From Haematobia irritans (Eukaryota > Arthropoda > Insecta > Diptera > Muscidae), in contig NC_134398.1 of assembly GCF_050003625.1 (NCBI RefSeq), forward strand, positions 195,679,700 to 195,743,699: a stretch of 64,000 nt of DNA. The letters run 5' to 3'. Under the pieces are notes generated by a model. The model was not told the DNA's origin and searched no databases. It saw only the letters and a program-made list of their open reading frames with translations. Within the stretch, counting starts at the first letter, position 1. Every line of letters starts with the position of its first letter. Positions 20,121-33,731 of this stretch are shown here, piece by piece. The position numbers were made by a program, and so were the translations under genes.

Positions 20121-21944
20121 AACAAGTATATACGGCCGCAAATTCGGCCAGGCCGAATCTTATGTACCCACCACCATGGATTGCGTAGAAACTTCTACGA
20201 AAGACTATCATCCACAATCGAATTACTTGGGTTGTGGTATCTTAAAACTTCTTAACATCGTTTTCTAAATTGTGATTTAGTCCATACATGGTATATATTA
20301 GACAAAAAAGTTATGTATAGTTAAGTCTACAAATAATTACGAATCGATATGGACTTTTTGTACGTAGAGAGCCAGAATTGAAACTTGATATGGACCAATT
20401 TTTGTGTGATTGGGGATCGATTTATCTGAGGGCCATATATAACTATAGACCGATATGGACCTAGTTAAGCATGGTTTTTAACGACCATATACTAGCACAA
20501 TGTACCAAATTTCAACTCACTCGGATGAAATTTGCTCCTCCAAGAGGTTCCAAAACCAAATCTCGGGATCGGTTTATATGGGGCTATGTACGATTATGGA
20601 CTAATATGGACCACTTTTGGCATGGTTGTTAAATATCATATACTACCACCACGTACCAAATTTCAAGCAGATCGGATGAATTTTGCTTCTCCAAAAGGCA
20701 CCGGAGGTCAAATCTGGGGATCGGTTTATATGGGAGCTATATATAATTATGGACTGATAGGAACCAATTCCTGCTTGGTTGTTGGATACCATATACTAAC
20801 ATCACGTATCAAATTCCAACCGAATGGGAAGAATTTTGCTCTTCCAAGGGGCTCTGGAGGTCAAATCTGGTGATCGGTTTATATGGGGCCTATATATAAT
20901 TATGGACCGATATTGACCAATTTTTGCATGGGAGTTTGAGGCCATATATAAACACCACGTACCAAATTTCAACTGAATCAGATGAATTTTGGTCTTCCAA
21001 GAGGTTCCGGAGGTCAAATCTGGTGATCGGTTTATATGGGGGCTATATATAATTATGAACCGATGTGGACCAATTTTTGCATGGTTGTTAGAGACCATAT
21101 ACTAACATCACGTACCAAATTTCAGCCGGATCGGATGAAATTTGCTTCTCTTAGAGGCCTCGCAAGCCAAATCGGGGGATCGGTTTATATGGGGGCTATA
21201 TATAATTATGGACCGATGTAGACCAATTTTTGCATGGTTGTTAGAGACCATATACTTACACCATGTACCAAATTTCAGCCGGATCGGATGAAATTTGCTT
21301 CTCTTAGAGGCCTCGCAAGCAAAATCGGGGGATCGGTTTATATGGGGACTATATATAATTATGGACCGATGTGGACCAATTTTTGCATGGTTGTTAGAGA
21401 CCATATACTGATACCATGTACCAAATTTTAGCCGGATCGGATGAAATTTGCTTCTCTTAGGGGCCTCGCAAGCCAAATCGGGGGATCGGTTTATATGGGT
21501 GCTATATATAATTATGGACCGATGTGGACCAATTTTTGCATGGTTGTTAGAGACCATATAATAACACCATGTACCAAATTTCAGCCGGATCGGATGAAAT
21601 TTGCTTCTCTTAGAGGCCTCGCAAGCCAAATTTTGGGGTCCGTTTATATGGGGGCTATACGTAAAAGTGGACCGATATGGCCCATTTGCAATACCATCCG
21701 ACCTACATCAATAACAACTACTTGCGCCAAGTTTCAAGTCGATAGCTAGTTTCGTTCGGAAGTTAGCGTGATTTCAACAGACGGACGGACGGACGGACGG
21801 ACGGACATGCTCAGATCGACTCAGAATTTCACCACGACCCAGAATATATATACTTTATGGGGTCTTAGAGCAATATTTCGATGTGTTACAAACGGAATGA
21901 CAAAGTTAATATACCCCCCATCCTATGGTGGTGGGTATAAAAAA
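20121..21944 (-). mobile_element. DINE-1-like element, family A copy 3, full length
   Basis: Both ends are present. The tail, read reversed, is at 20121 (AACAAGTATATACGGCCGC); the head (GGTGGTGGGTATAAAAA reversed) ends at 21944. About eight 153-bp units lie between, and a five-unit GGAC/ACGG run lies at about 21780-21806. It marks the element size in this genome at about 1.8 kb. Confidence 0.8.
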
Positions 21945-22558
21945 GTGCCAAAAAGTTGACACATTTTGTTATACAGATATACATACGAATTAAATTAGTT
22001 TTACAAGTTTTTCTATGAAATTATAAAGTCATCTTTCTTAAGTTACACACAAAGAAAATTATAGTATTGGATGCATTAGTTCCATTTTATGTTAAGGCTC
22101 TGATCGCGTCCGTAAATTTAAAGAGATCTGATAAAATTTTTCGAAAACTATAGCACTAAAAACGGAATTATTTAAAAAGTGGCACAATACGGCAAAAACG
22201 TGGCACAAAAATTTCATTAAGGGCACAAAAGTGGGAACGCTTTAAAAAATGGCAAATTTGCCACTAAAGTAGCTCAACGCTAAACACTGCTCCCAGCTAT
22301 CACTACATCCTTCATTATACATCATTTATATAATATGCAGTAGTTTGATTAGAACATAAAAACCTACGAAAATATTAATATACTGTGGACAAAGGGACAG
22401 ACATAGGAATTCCACATGCCCAAGAGTTCAATCGGCAATATGTGTCTTGGTGTTATATAAACCATCACTTGATATTCTGGTGGAATTAAATGACAACAAC
22501 TTTCAGAAGTCCGCAACAGGATACGACCAACCCCATTTTAGAATAACAATTACGACTA
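21945..22558. other. AT-rich spacer between two family A elements
   Basis: GTGGCACAA-like words recur around 22180-22210. No gene is seen. Confidence 0.4.
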
Positions 22559-23875
22559 TTTTTATACCCACCACCATAGGATGGGGGGTATATTAACTTT
22601 GTCATTCCGTTTGTAACACATCGAAATATTGCTCTAAGACCCCATAAAGTATATATATTCTGGGTCGTGGTGAAATTCTGAGTCGATCTGAGCATGTCCG
22701 TCCGTCCGTCCGTCCGTCCGTCCGTCCGTCTGTTGAAATCACGCTAACTTCCGAACGAAACAAGCTATCGGCTTGAAACTTGGCACAAGTAGTTGTTGTT
22801 TATGTAGGTCGGATGGTATTGCAAATGGGCCATATCGGTCCACTTTTACGTATAGCCCCCATATAAACGGACCCCAAAATTTGGCTTGCGAGGCCTCTAA
22901 GAGAAGCAAATTTCATCCGATCCGGCTGAAATTTGGTACATGGTGTCAGTATATGGTCTCTAACAACCATGCAAAAATTGGTCCACATCGGTCCATAATT
23001 ATATATAGCCCCCATATAAACCGATCCCCCGATTTGGCTTGCGAGGCCCCTAAGAGAAGCAAATTTCATCCGATCCGGCTGAAATTTGGTACATGGTGTC
23101 AGTATATGGTCTCTAACAACCATGCAAAAATTGGTCCACATCGGTCCATAATTATATATAGCCCCCATATAAACCGATCCCCCGATTTGGCTTGCGAGGC
23201 CTCTAAGAGAAGCAAATTTCATCCGATCCGGCTGAAATTTGGTACATGGTGTTAGTATATGGTCTCGAACAACCATGCAAAAATTGGTCCACATCGGTCC
23301 ATAATTATATATAGCCCCCATATAAACCGATCCCCCGATTTGGCTTGCGAGGCCTCTAAGAGAAGCAAATTTCATCCGATATGGCTGAAATTTGGTACGT
23401 GATGTTAGTATATGGTCTCTAACAACCATGCAAAAATTGGTCCACATCGGCTCATAATTATATATAGGCCCCATATAAACCGATCACCAGATTTGACCTC
23501 CGGAACCTCCTGGAAGACCAAAATTCATCTGATTCAGTTGAAATTTGGTACGCGGTGTTAATATATGGCCTCAAACTCCCATGCAAAAATTGGTCGATAT
23601 CGGTCCATAATTATATATAGGCCTCATATAAACCGATCCCCAGATTTGACCTCCAGAGCCCCTTGGAAGAGCAAAATACTTCCCATTCGGTTGAAATTTG
23701 GTACGTGATGTTAGTATATGGTATCCAACAACCATGCAGGAATAAGAAGTTTTAAGATACCACAACCCAAGTAATTCGATTGTGGATGACAGTCTTTCGT
23801 AGAAGTTTCTACGCAATCCATGGTGGTGGGTACATAAGATTCGGCCTGGCCGAACTTGCGGCCGTATATACTTGT
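22559..23875 (+). mobile_element. DINE-1-like element, family A copy 4, full length
   Basis: Head TATACCCACCACCATAGGAT at 22563, a seven- to eight-unit (GTCC) run at about 22696, about six 153-bp units of high mutual similarity, and tail TGGTGGTGGGTACATAAG with TTCGGCCTGGCCGAA ending at 23875. It is inverted relative to copy 3, and the two form a head-to-head pair separated by about 0.6 kb. Confidence 0.8.
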
Positions 23876-23904
23876 TTATTTTGGTATATTTTGATATCGA
23901 ACCA

Positions 23905-24609
23905 CGGTTGCCCAGTTGGTAGAATTCTAACAAAAATCGTATATTTTTTACTGTTTGGCATATTTTGTAGAAATCCAGATGTTTTGGTAAAAGGTACTTC
24001 AATTTTCTATAGAAATAAAATTTTGCAAAAATTTTCTATAGAAATAAAATTTTGCAAAAATTTTCTATAGAAATAAAATTTTGCAAAAAATTTTTGTAGA
24101 AATAAAATTTTGCAAAAATTTTTTATAGAAATAAAATTTTACAAAAAAGTTATATAGAAACAAAATTTTGCAAAAATGTTCTGTAGAGAAATTTTAAGCA
24201 AAAAATTTCTACTGAAATAAAATTTTGCAAACATTTTCTATAAAAATAAAATTTCGACAAAATGTTCTATAGAAATCTAATTATACAATTATGTTCCTTA
24301 ATCTATATCTGTCCATAAAGCTCGAAAAATAATTGTATAATTAGATATAATGCATTTGGACGTCAATTGCCTGTTTCGGTATCAGGCTAACATGTAATAT
24401 AATAAGTTCTATAGAAATAAAATTTTTAGAACATTTTCTATAGAAATAAAATTTTTCACAAATTTTCTATTAAAATAAAATTTTGCAAAAAATGTTCTAA
24501 AGAAATAAAATTTGGACGAAATTTTCAATAGAAATATTTTTTTTTTGTATATATTCGGTAAAAATTTCTTAAAAATTTTGGTAGAGTATTTTTGTCACGG
24601 GTGGCAACC
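23905..24609 (+). mobile_element. Complete TIR-bounded 29-bp-satellite element
   Basis: Left end CGGTTGCCCAGTTGGTAGAA and right end TTTTGTCACGGGTGGCAACC. GGTTGCC/GGCAACC are inverted termini. The core is about 15 A-form satellite units with a 'TTGCAAAAA' variant. This is the clearest locus in which the satellite is enclosed by both ends of one element. A further sequence has inserted at about 24276-24410. Confidence 0.65.
24276..24410. other. Small insertion with a 17-bp inverted repeat
   Basis: TCTAATTATACAATTAT (24276-24292) is the exact reverse complement of 24329-24345. The minus strand at 24369-24387 reads GCCTGATACCGAAACAGGC, which has a CTGAT...CGAAAC pattern reminiscent of decayed hammerhead or Penelope 3' ends, but without helix II. 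Confidence 0.4.
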
Positions 24610-25974
24610 TTGTATAGAACTCTAATTTATTTTGTTTCGAACCTTTGCCTTGAGCATAATGTGAGCATCGATTAAATAAAAACAGTCTTTAAAATATTAT
24701 TTGCAACAACATTGTTAACTTCATTTTTTCCCAGACATAGCATAATCTTATTTCATTATTTTCCTAACTGCCTCCTTTTCAATCTCAGCTGCATAAAAAC
24801 CCACTGTTTTAGGTGGGAAAAATATTTAGCAAAATACATTAGGTCTTCACAAATTGAATTAAAATTTTACTCACGTTTCCTAAATAAGTCATGGACTAAC
24901 TCAAAAAAACAATCAAAAGCAAAATTACCTCCACTGACTGGACAAATGTAAATGTAAATAATTTATTAAAGTTTTGCACACTTCAGAAATTGTTTTATTT
25001 ATGCAAATTGAACACTTGATGCATATTTAATGTTTATGATGATTTCAACACCCGCTCACGTAAAATTTACTTTAATTTAGTATTTTTTCATTTGGTTAAT
25101 TATACCATATTTGTGGCTATTTAACTAAATTTACCACGTCCAAAACGTATAGAATTTTATCTAGAAAACCACAAATTATAGTCGATACATTGTTGAGCAT
25201 TTGTAAAAGGTAATAAAGTGCTGATGTAGTAAAGCTTTAGTTACAAAAGTAAAACACAATATTAAAAGAATTGTTAAGATATTCCGAAAATCAGAATTAT
25301 GAATTATCAACTATTCCGACCCCGTTACATTCTTAAAATAATTCTATAAAAAAGATATGTACATCCAAAGTTTTATCATTCATCTGCAATATGTGAAATT
25401 TTATTTCAAATTAAAAAAAAATATATTTCCAGAAGATGAAATCAAAATGGAGAATGCCTGGACAGACGGAAAAACATTTGGGTTGATTGCTTGAGGTGTG
25501 ATTTTTCAGTCGACCTTTTTGTTAGATTTAATTTTTTATTCCTTGACCATATTATGGTTTAGGGTAAAAGAATGGTACCTCCTGAATTTTTTTATTTGGA
25601 AAGCATTATAAAGGACTTTAAATTTTCATTGAATCCCTGTTACAATTATGCTCGCTGTATATGCCTACATTTCTATTTACAAAACTTGCATGAATGGAAA
25701 TATAGCTGCGGTATCAACACTAACAAATGGATATAAGCAAATATTTTAACAATGTTTATTAATGTATTATAGTTCAATTATGCACACGGATAAATGCACA
25801 AAAGTGAGGAAGTGAATAAAACCACATTTAGTTATTGGGCAATTCCAAGAAAATTGCGATATTGTATTCCCACGCGGCAATATCAAGGGTAATTTTATCA
25901 AATTCATGGCAATTTGTATATGAAGAATTATAACTAATGCCGTGAAAACATCTAGGGCCGATGTAGCCTATTTG
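24610..25974. other. AT-rich sequence, no gene seen
   Basis: No satellite and no recognisable element. The open frame at 24712-24951 has no domain. Confidence 0.45.
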
Positions 25975-28900
25975 CAATTTTATTTCTATAGAAATAAAAT
26001 TTTGCGAAAATTTTCTATAGAAATTTTGACAAAATTTTCTATAGAAATAAATAAAATATTCTATAGAAATAAAATTTTGACAAAAATTTCTATAAAAATA
26101 GAATTTTGAGAAAATTATCTAAAGAAATACAATTTTGAGAAAATTTTTTTATAGAAATAGAACTTTAACAAAAAAAAATGCAATTTTGAGAAAATTTTCT
26201 ATAGATATAAAATGTTGACAAAATTTTCTATAGAAATAAAATTGTCGCAAAAATTTTCAAAAGAAATACAATTTTGAGAAAATTTTCTATAGATATAAAA
26301 TTTTGACAAAATTTTCTAAAGAAATACAATTTTGAAAAAATTTTCTATAGAAATAGAATTTTGAGAAAATTTAAAAAAAAAATACAATTTTGAGAAAATT
26401 TTCTATAGATATAAAATTTTAACAAAATTTTCTATAGAAATAACATTGTCGCAAAAATTTTCTATAAAAATACAATTTTGACAAAATTTCCTATAGAAAT
26501 AAAATTTTGCGAAAATTTTCTAAAGAAATACAATTTTGAGAAAATTTTCTAAAGAAGTACAATTTTGAAAATTTTTTTTTGAGAAATAGAATTTTGAGAA
26601 AATTTTCAAAAGAAATACAATTTTGAGAAAATTTTCAAAAGAAATACAATTTTGAGAAAATTTTCTATAGAAATAAAATTTTGACAAAATTTTCTATAGA
26701 AATATAATTTGGAAACGTTTTCTATAGATATACAATGTTGACAAATTTTTCTATAGAAATCCATTTTCGACAAAATTTTCTATAGCATTAATATTTTGAC
26801 AAAATTTTCTATAGAAATAAAGTTTCGACGAACTTTTTATAGAAATAAATATTTGACAAAATTTTCTATAGAAATACAATTTTGACAAAACTTTCTATAG
26901 AAATAAAATTTTAACAAAATTTTCTATAGAAATAACATTTTGTCAAACTTTTCTATAGAAATAAAATTTTTCTATAGAAATAAAAAAATTTTCTATAGAA
27001 ATAAAATTTTGACAACATTTTCTATAGCAATAAAATGTTCTATAAAAATAATATTTTGACGAAATTTTCTATAGAAATAAAATTTTGACAAAACTTTCTA
27101 CAGAAATAAAGTTTCGACGAAATTTTTATAGAAATAAATATTTGACAAAATTTTCTATAGAAATACAATTTGGAATAGTTTTTTATAGAAATAAAACTTT
27201 GACATAATTTTCTATAGAAATAAAATTTTTCAAAATTTTCTATAGAAACAAAAATTTCGCAAAATTTTCAATAGAAATAAAATGTTGACAGCATTTTCTA
27301 TAGCAATAAAATGTTCTATAAAAATAAAATTTTGACAAAATTTTCTATAGAAATACAATTTTGACAAAATTTTCTACAGAAATAAAGTTTCGACGAACTT
27401 TTTATAGAAATAAATATTTGACAAAATTTTCTATAGAAATACAATTTGGAATAGTTTTTTATAGAAATAAAACTTTGACAAAATTTTCTATAGAAATAAA
27501 ATTTTTGACAAAATTTTCTATAGAAATAAAATTTTTACAAAATGTTCTATAGAAATAATATTTTGGCAAACTTTTCTATAGAAAGAAAAATTTGACAAAA
27601 TTTTCTATAGAAACAAAAATTTGGCAAATTTTCTATAGAAATAAAATTTCGGCAAAATTTTCTATAGAAACAAAATTTTGGTAAAATTTTCTATAGAAAT
27701 AAAATTTTGACCAAATTTTCTATAGAAATAAAATTTTGGCGAAATTTTCTATAGAGCTAAAATATTCTATAAAAATAAAATTTTGACAAAATTTTCTATA
27801 GAAATAAAATTTTGACAAAATTTTCTATAGAAATAAATATTTGACAAAATTTTCTATAGAAATACAATTTGGAAAAGTATTCTACAGAAATAAAACTTTG
27901 GAAAAATTTTCTATAGAAATAAAATTTTTGACAAAATTTTCTATAGGAAAAACATTGTCCAAAAAATTTTCTATAAAAATACAATTTTGACAAAATTTCC
28001 TATAGAAATAAAATTTTGCGAAAATTTTCTAAAGAAATACAATTTTGAGAAAATTTTCTAAAAAAATACAATTTTGAAAAATTTTTCTATAGAAATAGAA
28101 TTTTGAGAAAATTTTCAAAAGAAATACAATTTTGAGAAAATTTTCTATAGATATAAAATTTTGACAAAATTTTCTATATAAATAAAATTGTCGCAAAAAT
28201 TTTCTTTAAAATACAATTTCGATAAAATTTTTTATAGAAATAAAATTTTGACAAAATTTTCTATACAAATAAAGTTTCGCCGAACTTTTTATAGAAATAA
28301 ATATTTGACAAAATTTTCTATAAAAATACAATTTGGAAAAGTTTTCTATAGAAGTAAAACTTTGACAAAATTTTCTATAAAAATAAAATTTTGAGAAAAT
28401 TTTCTATAGAAATATAATTTGGAAAAGTTTTCTATAGGTATACAATGTTTACAAATTTTTCTATAGAAATCCATTTTCGACAAAATTTTTTATAGGAATA
28501 AAATTTTTGACAAAACTTTCTATAGAAGTAAATTTTTGACAAAATTTTCTATAAAAGTAAAATTTTGGCAAAATTTTCTATAGAATTAATATTTTGGCAA
28601 AATTTTCTATAGAAATAAAGTTTCGACGAACTTTTTATAGAAATAAATATTTGACAAAATTTTCTATAGAAATACAATTTGGAATAGTTTGTTATAGAAA
28701 TAAAACTTTGAAAAAATTTTCTATAGAAATAAAATTTTTGACAAAACTTTCTATAGAAATTTTTACAAAATGTTCTATAGAAATAATCTTTTGGCAAACT
28801 TTTCTATAGAAAGAAAAATTTGACAAAATTTTCTATAGAAACAAAAATTTGGCAAATTTTCTATAGAAATAAAATTTCGGCAAAATTTTCTATAGAAACA

Positions 28901-31262
28901 AAATTTTGGCAAAATTTTTTTAGAAATAAAATTTTAACCAAATTTTCTATAGAAATAAAATTTTAACAAAATTTTCTATAGAAATAAAATTTTCTATAAA
29001 AATAAAATTTTGACAAAATTTTCTATAGAAATAAAATTTTGACAAAATTTTCTATAGAAATAAAATTTTGACAAAATTTTCTATAGAAATAAAGTTTCGA
29101 TGAACTTTTTATAGAAATAAATATTTGACAAAATTTTCTATAGAAATAGAATTTGGAAAAGTTTTCTATAGAAATAAAAATTTGGCAAAATTTTCTATAG
29201 AAATAAAATTTTAACAAAATTTTCTATAGAAATAAAATTTTTCAAAATTTTCTATAGAAACAAAAATTTCGCAAAATTTTCTATAGAAATAAAATGTTGA
29301 CAACATTTTCTATAGCAATAAAATGTTCTATAAAAATAAAATTTTGACAAAATTTTCTATAGAAATACAATTTTGACAAAATTTTCTACAGAAATAAAGT
29401 TTCGACGAACTTTTTATAGAAATAAATATTTGACAAAATTTTCTATAGAAATACAATTTGGAATAGTTTTTTATAGAAATAAAACTTTGACAAAATTTTC
29501 TATAGAAATAAAATTTTTGACAAAACTTTCTATAGAAATAAAATTTTTACAAAATGTTCTATAGAAATAATATTTTGGCAAACTTTTCTATAGAAAGAAA
29601 AATTTGGCAAAATTTTCTATAGAAACAAAAATTTGGCAAATTTTCTATAGAAATAAAATTTCGGCAAAATTTTCTATAGAAACAAAATTTTGGCAAAATT
29701 TTCTATAGAAATAAAATTTTGACCAAATTTTCTATAGAAATAAAATTTTGGCAAAATTTTCTATAGAGATAAAATTTTCTATAAAAATGAAATTTTGACA
29801 AAATTTTCTATAGAAATAAAATTTTGATAAAATTTTCTATAGAAATAAAGTTTCGATGAACTTTTTATAGAAATAAATATTTGACAAAATTTTCTATAGA
29901 AATAGAATTTGGAAAAGTTTTCTATAGAAATAAAACTTTGGCAAAATTTTCTATAGAAATAAAATTTTTGACAAAATTTTCTATAGAAATAAAATTTTTG
30001 ACAAAATTTTCTATAGAAATAAAGTTTCGACGAACTTTTTATAGAAATAACTATTTGACAAAATTTTCTATAGAAATACAATTTGGAAAAGTTTTCTGTA
30101 GAAATAAAACTTTGGCAAAATTTTCTATAGAAATAAAATTTTTGACAAAACTTTCTATAGAAATAAAATTTTAACAAAATTTTCTATAGAAATAATATTT
30201 TGGCAAACTTTTCTATAGAAACAAAAATTTGGCAAAATTTTCTATAGAAATAAAATTTTGACAACATTTTCTAATGAAATAAAATGTTCTATAAAAATAA
30301 AATTTTGACAAAATTTTCTATAGAAATACAATTTTGACAAAATTTTCTATAGAAATAAAGTTTCGGCGAACTTTTTATAGAAATAAAATTTTGACGAAAT
30401 TTTCTATAGAAATAAAATTTTGACAAAATTTTCTAAAGAAATAAAATTTTGACAAAATTTTCTAACGAAATAAAATATTGACAAAATTTTCTATAAAAAT
30501 AAATTTTGGAAAAGTTTTCTATAGAATTACAATTATGACAAATTTTTCTATAGAAATAAAATTTTGACGACATTTTCTATAGAAATAAATTTTTTGACAA
30601 AATTTTCTATGGAAATAAAACTTTGAGAAAATGTTTCTATATAAATTGAAGTTCTTACAAAATTTTCTATAGAAATAATATTATGGCAAAATTTTCTATA
30701 GAAATAAAATTTTGGCAAAGGTTAGGTTAGGTTAGGTTAGGTTATGTGGCAGCCCGATGTATCAGGCTCACTTAGACTATTCAGTCCATTATGATACCAC
30801 AGTGGTGAACTTCTCTCTTATCACTGAGTGCTGCCCGATTCCATGTTAAGCTCAATGACAAGGAACCTCCTTTTTATAGCCGAGTCCGAACGGCGTTCCA
30901 CATTCCAGTGAAACCACTTAGAGAAGCTTTGAAACCTTCAGAAATGTCACCAGCATTACTGAGGTGGGATAGTCCACCGCTGAAAAACTTTTTGGTGTTC
31001 GGTCGTAGCAGGAATCGAACCCACGACCTTGTGTATGCAAGGCGGGCATGCTAACCATTGCACCACGGTGGCTCCCAAAAAAATTTTGTATATAAATAAA
31101 ATAAAATTCAACAATGATTAAAAGAAAAAAATCAACAATAACAAAACAAAACAAATAAAATTTTGACAAAATTTTCTATAGAAATAAAATTTTGACAAAA
31201 TTTTCTATAGAATAAAATTTTGATAAATTTTTCTATAGAAATAAAATTTTGTTAAAATTTTC
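25975..31262 (+). repeat. Large 29-bp satellite array with higher-order repeats
   Basis: A-form units for over 5 kb, with a SINE inserted at 30720-31076. A variant run containing AAAGTTTCGACGAACTTTTT recurs with changes at about 26820, 27115, 27385, 28270, 28616, 29090, 29397, 29850, 30024 and 30358. A block of about 450-490 bp starting at 27305 is repeated almost unchanged from 29317 and partly from about 28550. All translations are shadows. Confidence 0.93.
30720..31076 (-). mobile_element. tRNA-derived SINE, copy 1
   Basis: The minus strand begins GGGAGCCACCGTGGTGCAAT and holds a pol III A box (TGGTGCAATGG region, 31051-31065) and B box GGTTCGATTCC (31011-31021). A tRNA-unrelated body follows, then a 3' end matching the LINE tail and (TAACC)n. 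It is about 357 bp long and inserted in the satellite array. Confidence 0.85.
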
Positions 31263-33731
31263 TGTGAAAATAAAATTTTTAGTTTTTTTTTTGTGAAAGG
31301 GATATCGGTATGTATGATTAGCCTCTGCTCTAGATAGATCAATAAAAAGAATTATGGGGAAGTGGTCTAATTCCAGTGAAATAACGGGTTGACAGGGGAT
31401 AGGAGCTCACTGAAGCAGCAATCGGTGTAGTTTATGGAACCGTCTTAGTTGGTTTTCTTTTAGTTGGTTAACGTCCGGCATTCAAAGGTTATAAAATTGG
31501 AGGATCGGTCAATAAAGACAATTATTGGGAAGTCGTCTAATCCTAGTAAAATAAGGGCTTGTAAAGAAGACGGGAGCTCATTGAAGCGGCAATCGGTGTT
31601 GTCTCCGAGGCCATTTCAGTGGCCTGTCTTTGATTGATTGGCGTCCGTCGTCCAGAGATTATTAAACTGGAGGTTCGGTCAATAAAGAGAATTATATATC
31701 GAAGTTGAAGATATGACTGGCGAATTGCCACAATCAACCAAAATGTGGAGTCATCGATGTGCTCGGCCAAAACTATGCCTCTCTGCACTTAGGAGTGAAT
31801 GCCAAAAATCATGGGGGACATTGAAGTCTCCTAGTCCTAAACGGTTATATCCGCATATCAACCATTATAGGTGCGGAATGTAACTTGGAGGACAGCTAAC
31901 AACTGACGGTATGTACACATTGTATATCTATATCTAGGCTGCCCTATACATTACTGCTCCTCTATCCATTCCATGTAAATAGTGGTCACTAGTGTATTGC
32001 ATAAGCGTGATAGGTCTATATTGCACGGAATGGTATAATATAAAAGCCACTCCTTGCGCAGAATATTGTATCCATCACAATGGCGTAAACTACAGTTGGC
32101 ATTTAGCTTCTCTCTTGGATTCAGAAACCCTAAATCAATACATGTGTCCATGCTTAAATTATACGATTTTATGAACGTATCGTGCTATATCAGCTCTTAT
32201 AACTTTCTCCAGAACATTTCTCCCGATTTTCCTAAATTCGATTATACTACAGTTATTTATTTATGTATTGAAATATTTTCTATAATTACAAATTATAATA
32301 AAGTTATTACGATCTCCTTCGCAACCATTTTATCTGACGAGTTTTCCATTGACTTTCTCATACATTCGAAATAAATGTCCATTATAGCAATGATACCTCC
32401 ATAAAGAAATTTTCATAATAGTGTTAATGTTACACACTTGTCTCAACATCATATAAATACAATTCATACCATATTTGCAGATATTATTTTAAATGGTCAA
32501 ATATGTATAATAAAACTTTTATATAAATATGTTAATCATATTAATAAACATTTGCATCCTGTGCTGCAGCCATCAGTAAACACAAAGGATATATTTAAAT
32601 AGAATCCATTTGGCATAGGACTCAAGCGTACTATTCAATAAACTACAGCTACTATATATTTATTTATTTATTTTGGTAATTAGCTAAAACGATATATAAA
32701 CAATAGCAATGTAAACAAACCAAAAAAGAAAATAATATAACATTCCATTATAATTTAATTTATTTTTTTTTTCTGTAATTTAATGGAAGTGGCAAAATTA
32801 AATTAAATGTATTAAATTTTAAATGGTATTTTTACTAAAAAATTATAGAAAATAATTAAGAATGGATTTAAGGTGTGTGTGTGTGTGTAATGACATTTAT
32901 TTTATATAAATTATTTTAAAGCATATTATTTAAAATTACTTAGTTTGATGTGAAATTGTTAGAGGACTCTTGGTATATGAAGAATTTGGTTTGTCTACGC
33001 AACGAAAAAACCCATTTCTAGATAACGCACACTGAAAAAAATATTGTCTTGAGGTCAAAGATTTCATGTCTTTAAAATACGAATGCAAATTTTTCTTAGC
33101 ATAGAAGACGCATTTCTCTAATATAAAGTTTTTTTTTCCTTGTCCAAAAATCGATAAACTTTTCAATGAAGTCGTATTGTCCTTATAATTAAGTGATTTG
33201 ACTTAAAAATGGATATCATAACATGAAAGAAAAAATGTTTGGGCTAAGGTCATCTTGACTTTAATAATTCAGAAAAATTCTTTAAATTTAATAAAATTGT
33301 CTTTAAATTTGCTGTCTTTTTGCCTCTTGACTACAAAGCAAAAAATCGTTCAAATATAGGACATATTTTTCAACACTTTATTTTAAAGACGTTTTTTACT
33401 TGAAACATAGCATAATTATTACTGGAAGTCGAGTCTTAATTTGGAAAATAAAGCTGTCGTTAACTCGTTTTTAAAGGACTTTAATAGCATATGAAGAAAA
33501 AAAGCTGAAAAAGCGAAAAATTAAAATTTGCTTCCTAGAAGCAAGTACACAAAACCCAAATTTAAAAGAGAATTGTGTCTTAAAAGTATCCTTATTTGTA
33601 TTCTCCGCTTCTTTGGCTCGGAATCAATACCAAATTTTTTAAAGTAAAGACAAAATCTTTGGAACCGGGCATGCTTTTTTTTTAGTGTACGTAGAACGTA
33701 GAGGGTGATCATGTGGTGACAATATACTTCA
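31263..33731. other. Mostly unique AT-rich sequence
   Basis: Contains the 170-bp tandem repeat at 31337-31700 and a short (GT)n run at about 32872-32889. No convincing coding region: frames at 31543-31788 (-) and 32054-32374 (+) carry no recognised domain. Confidence 0.4.
31337..31700. repeat. 170-bp tandem repeat, about 2.1 copies
   Basis: TCAATAAAGANAATTAT-like words begin units at 31337, 31507 and 31677. Copies are diverged (for example GGGAAGTGGTCTAATTCCAG versus GGGAAGTCGTCTAATCCTAG). Origin unknown. Confidence 0.7.

Noticed and set aside
22800..23474. 224-codon minus-strand repeat frame
   Set aside because: Same cause as the 402-codon frame: tandem 153-bp units of family A.
30720..30745. 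Interstitial telomere (TTAGG)n
   Set aside because: It is the tail of a SINE in reverse orientation; the same tail ends the LINE at 13900-13920.
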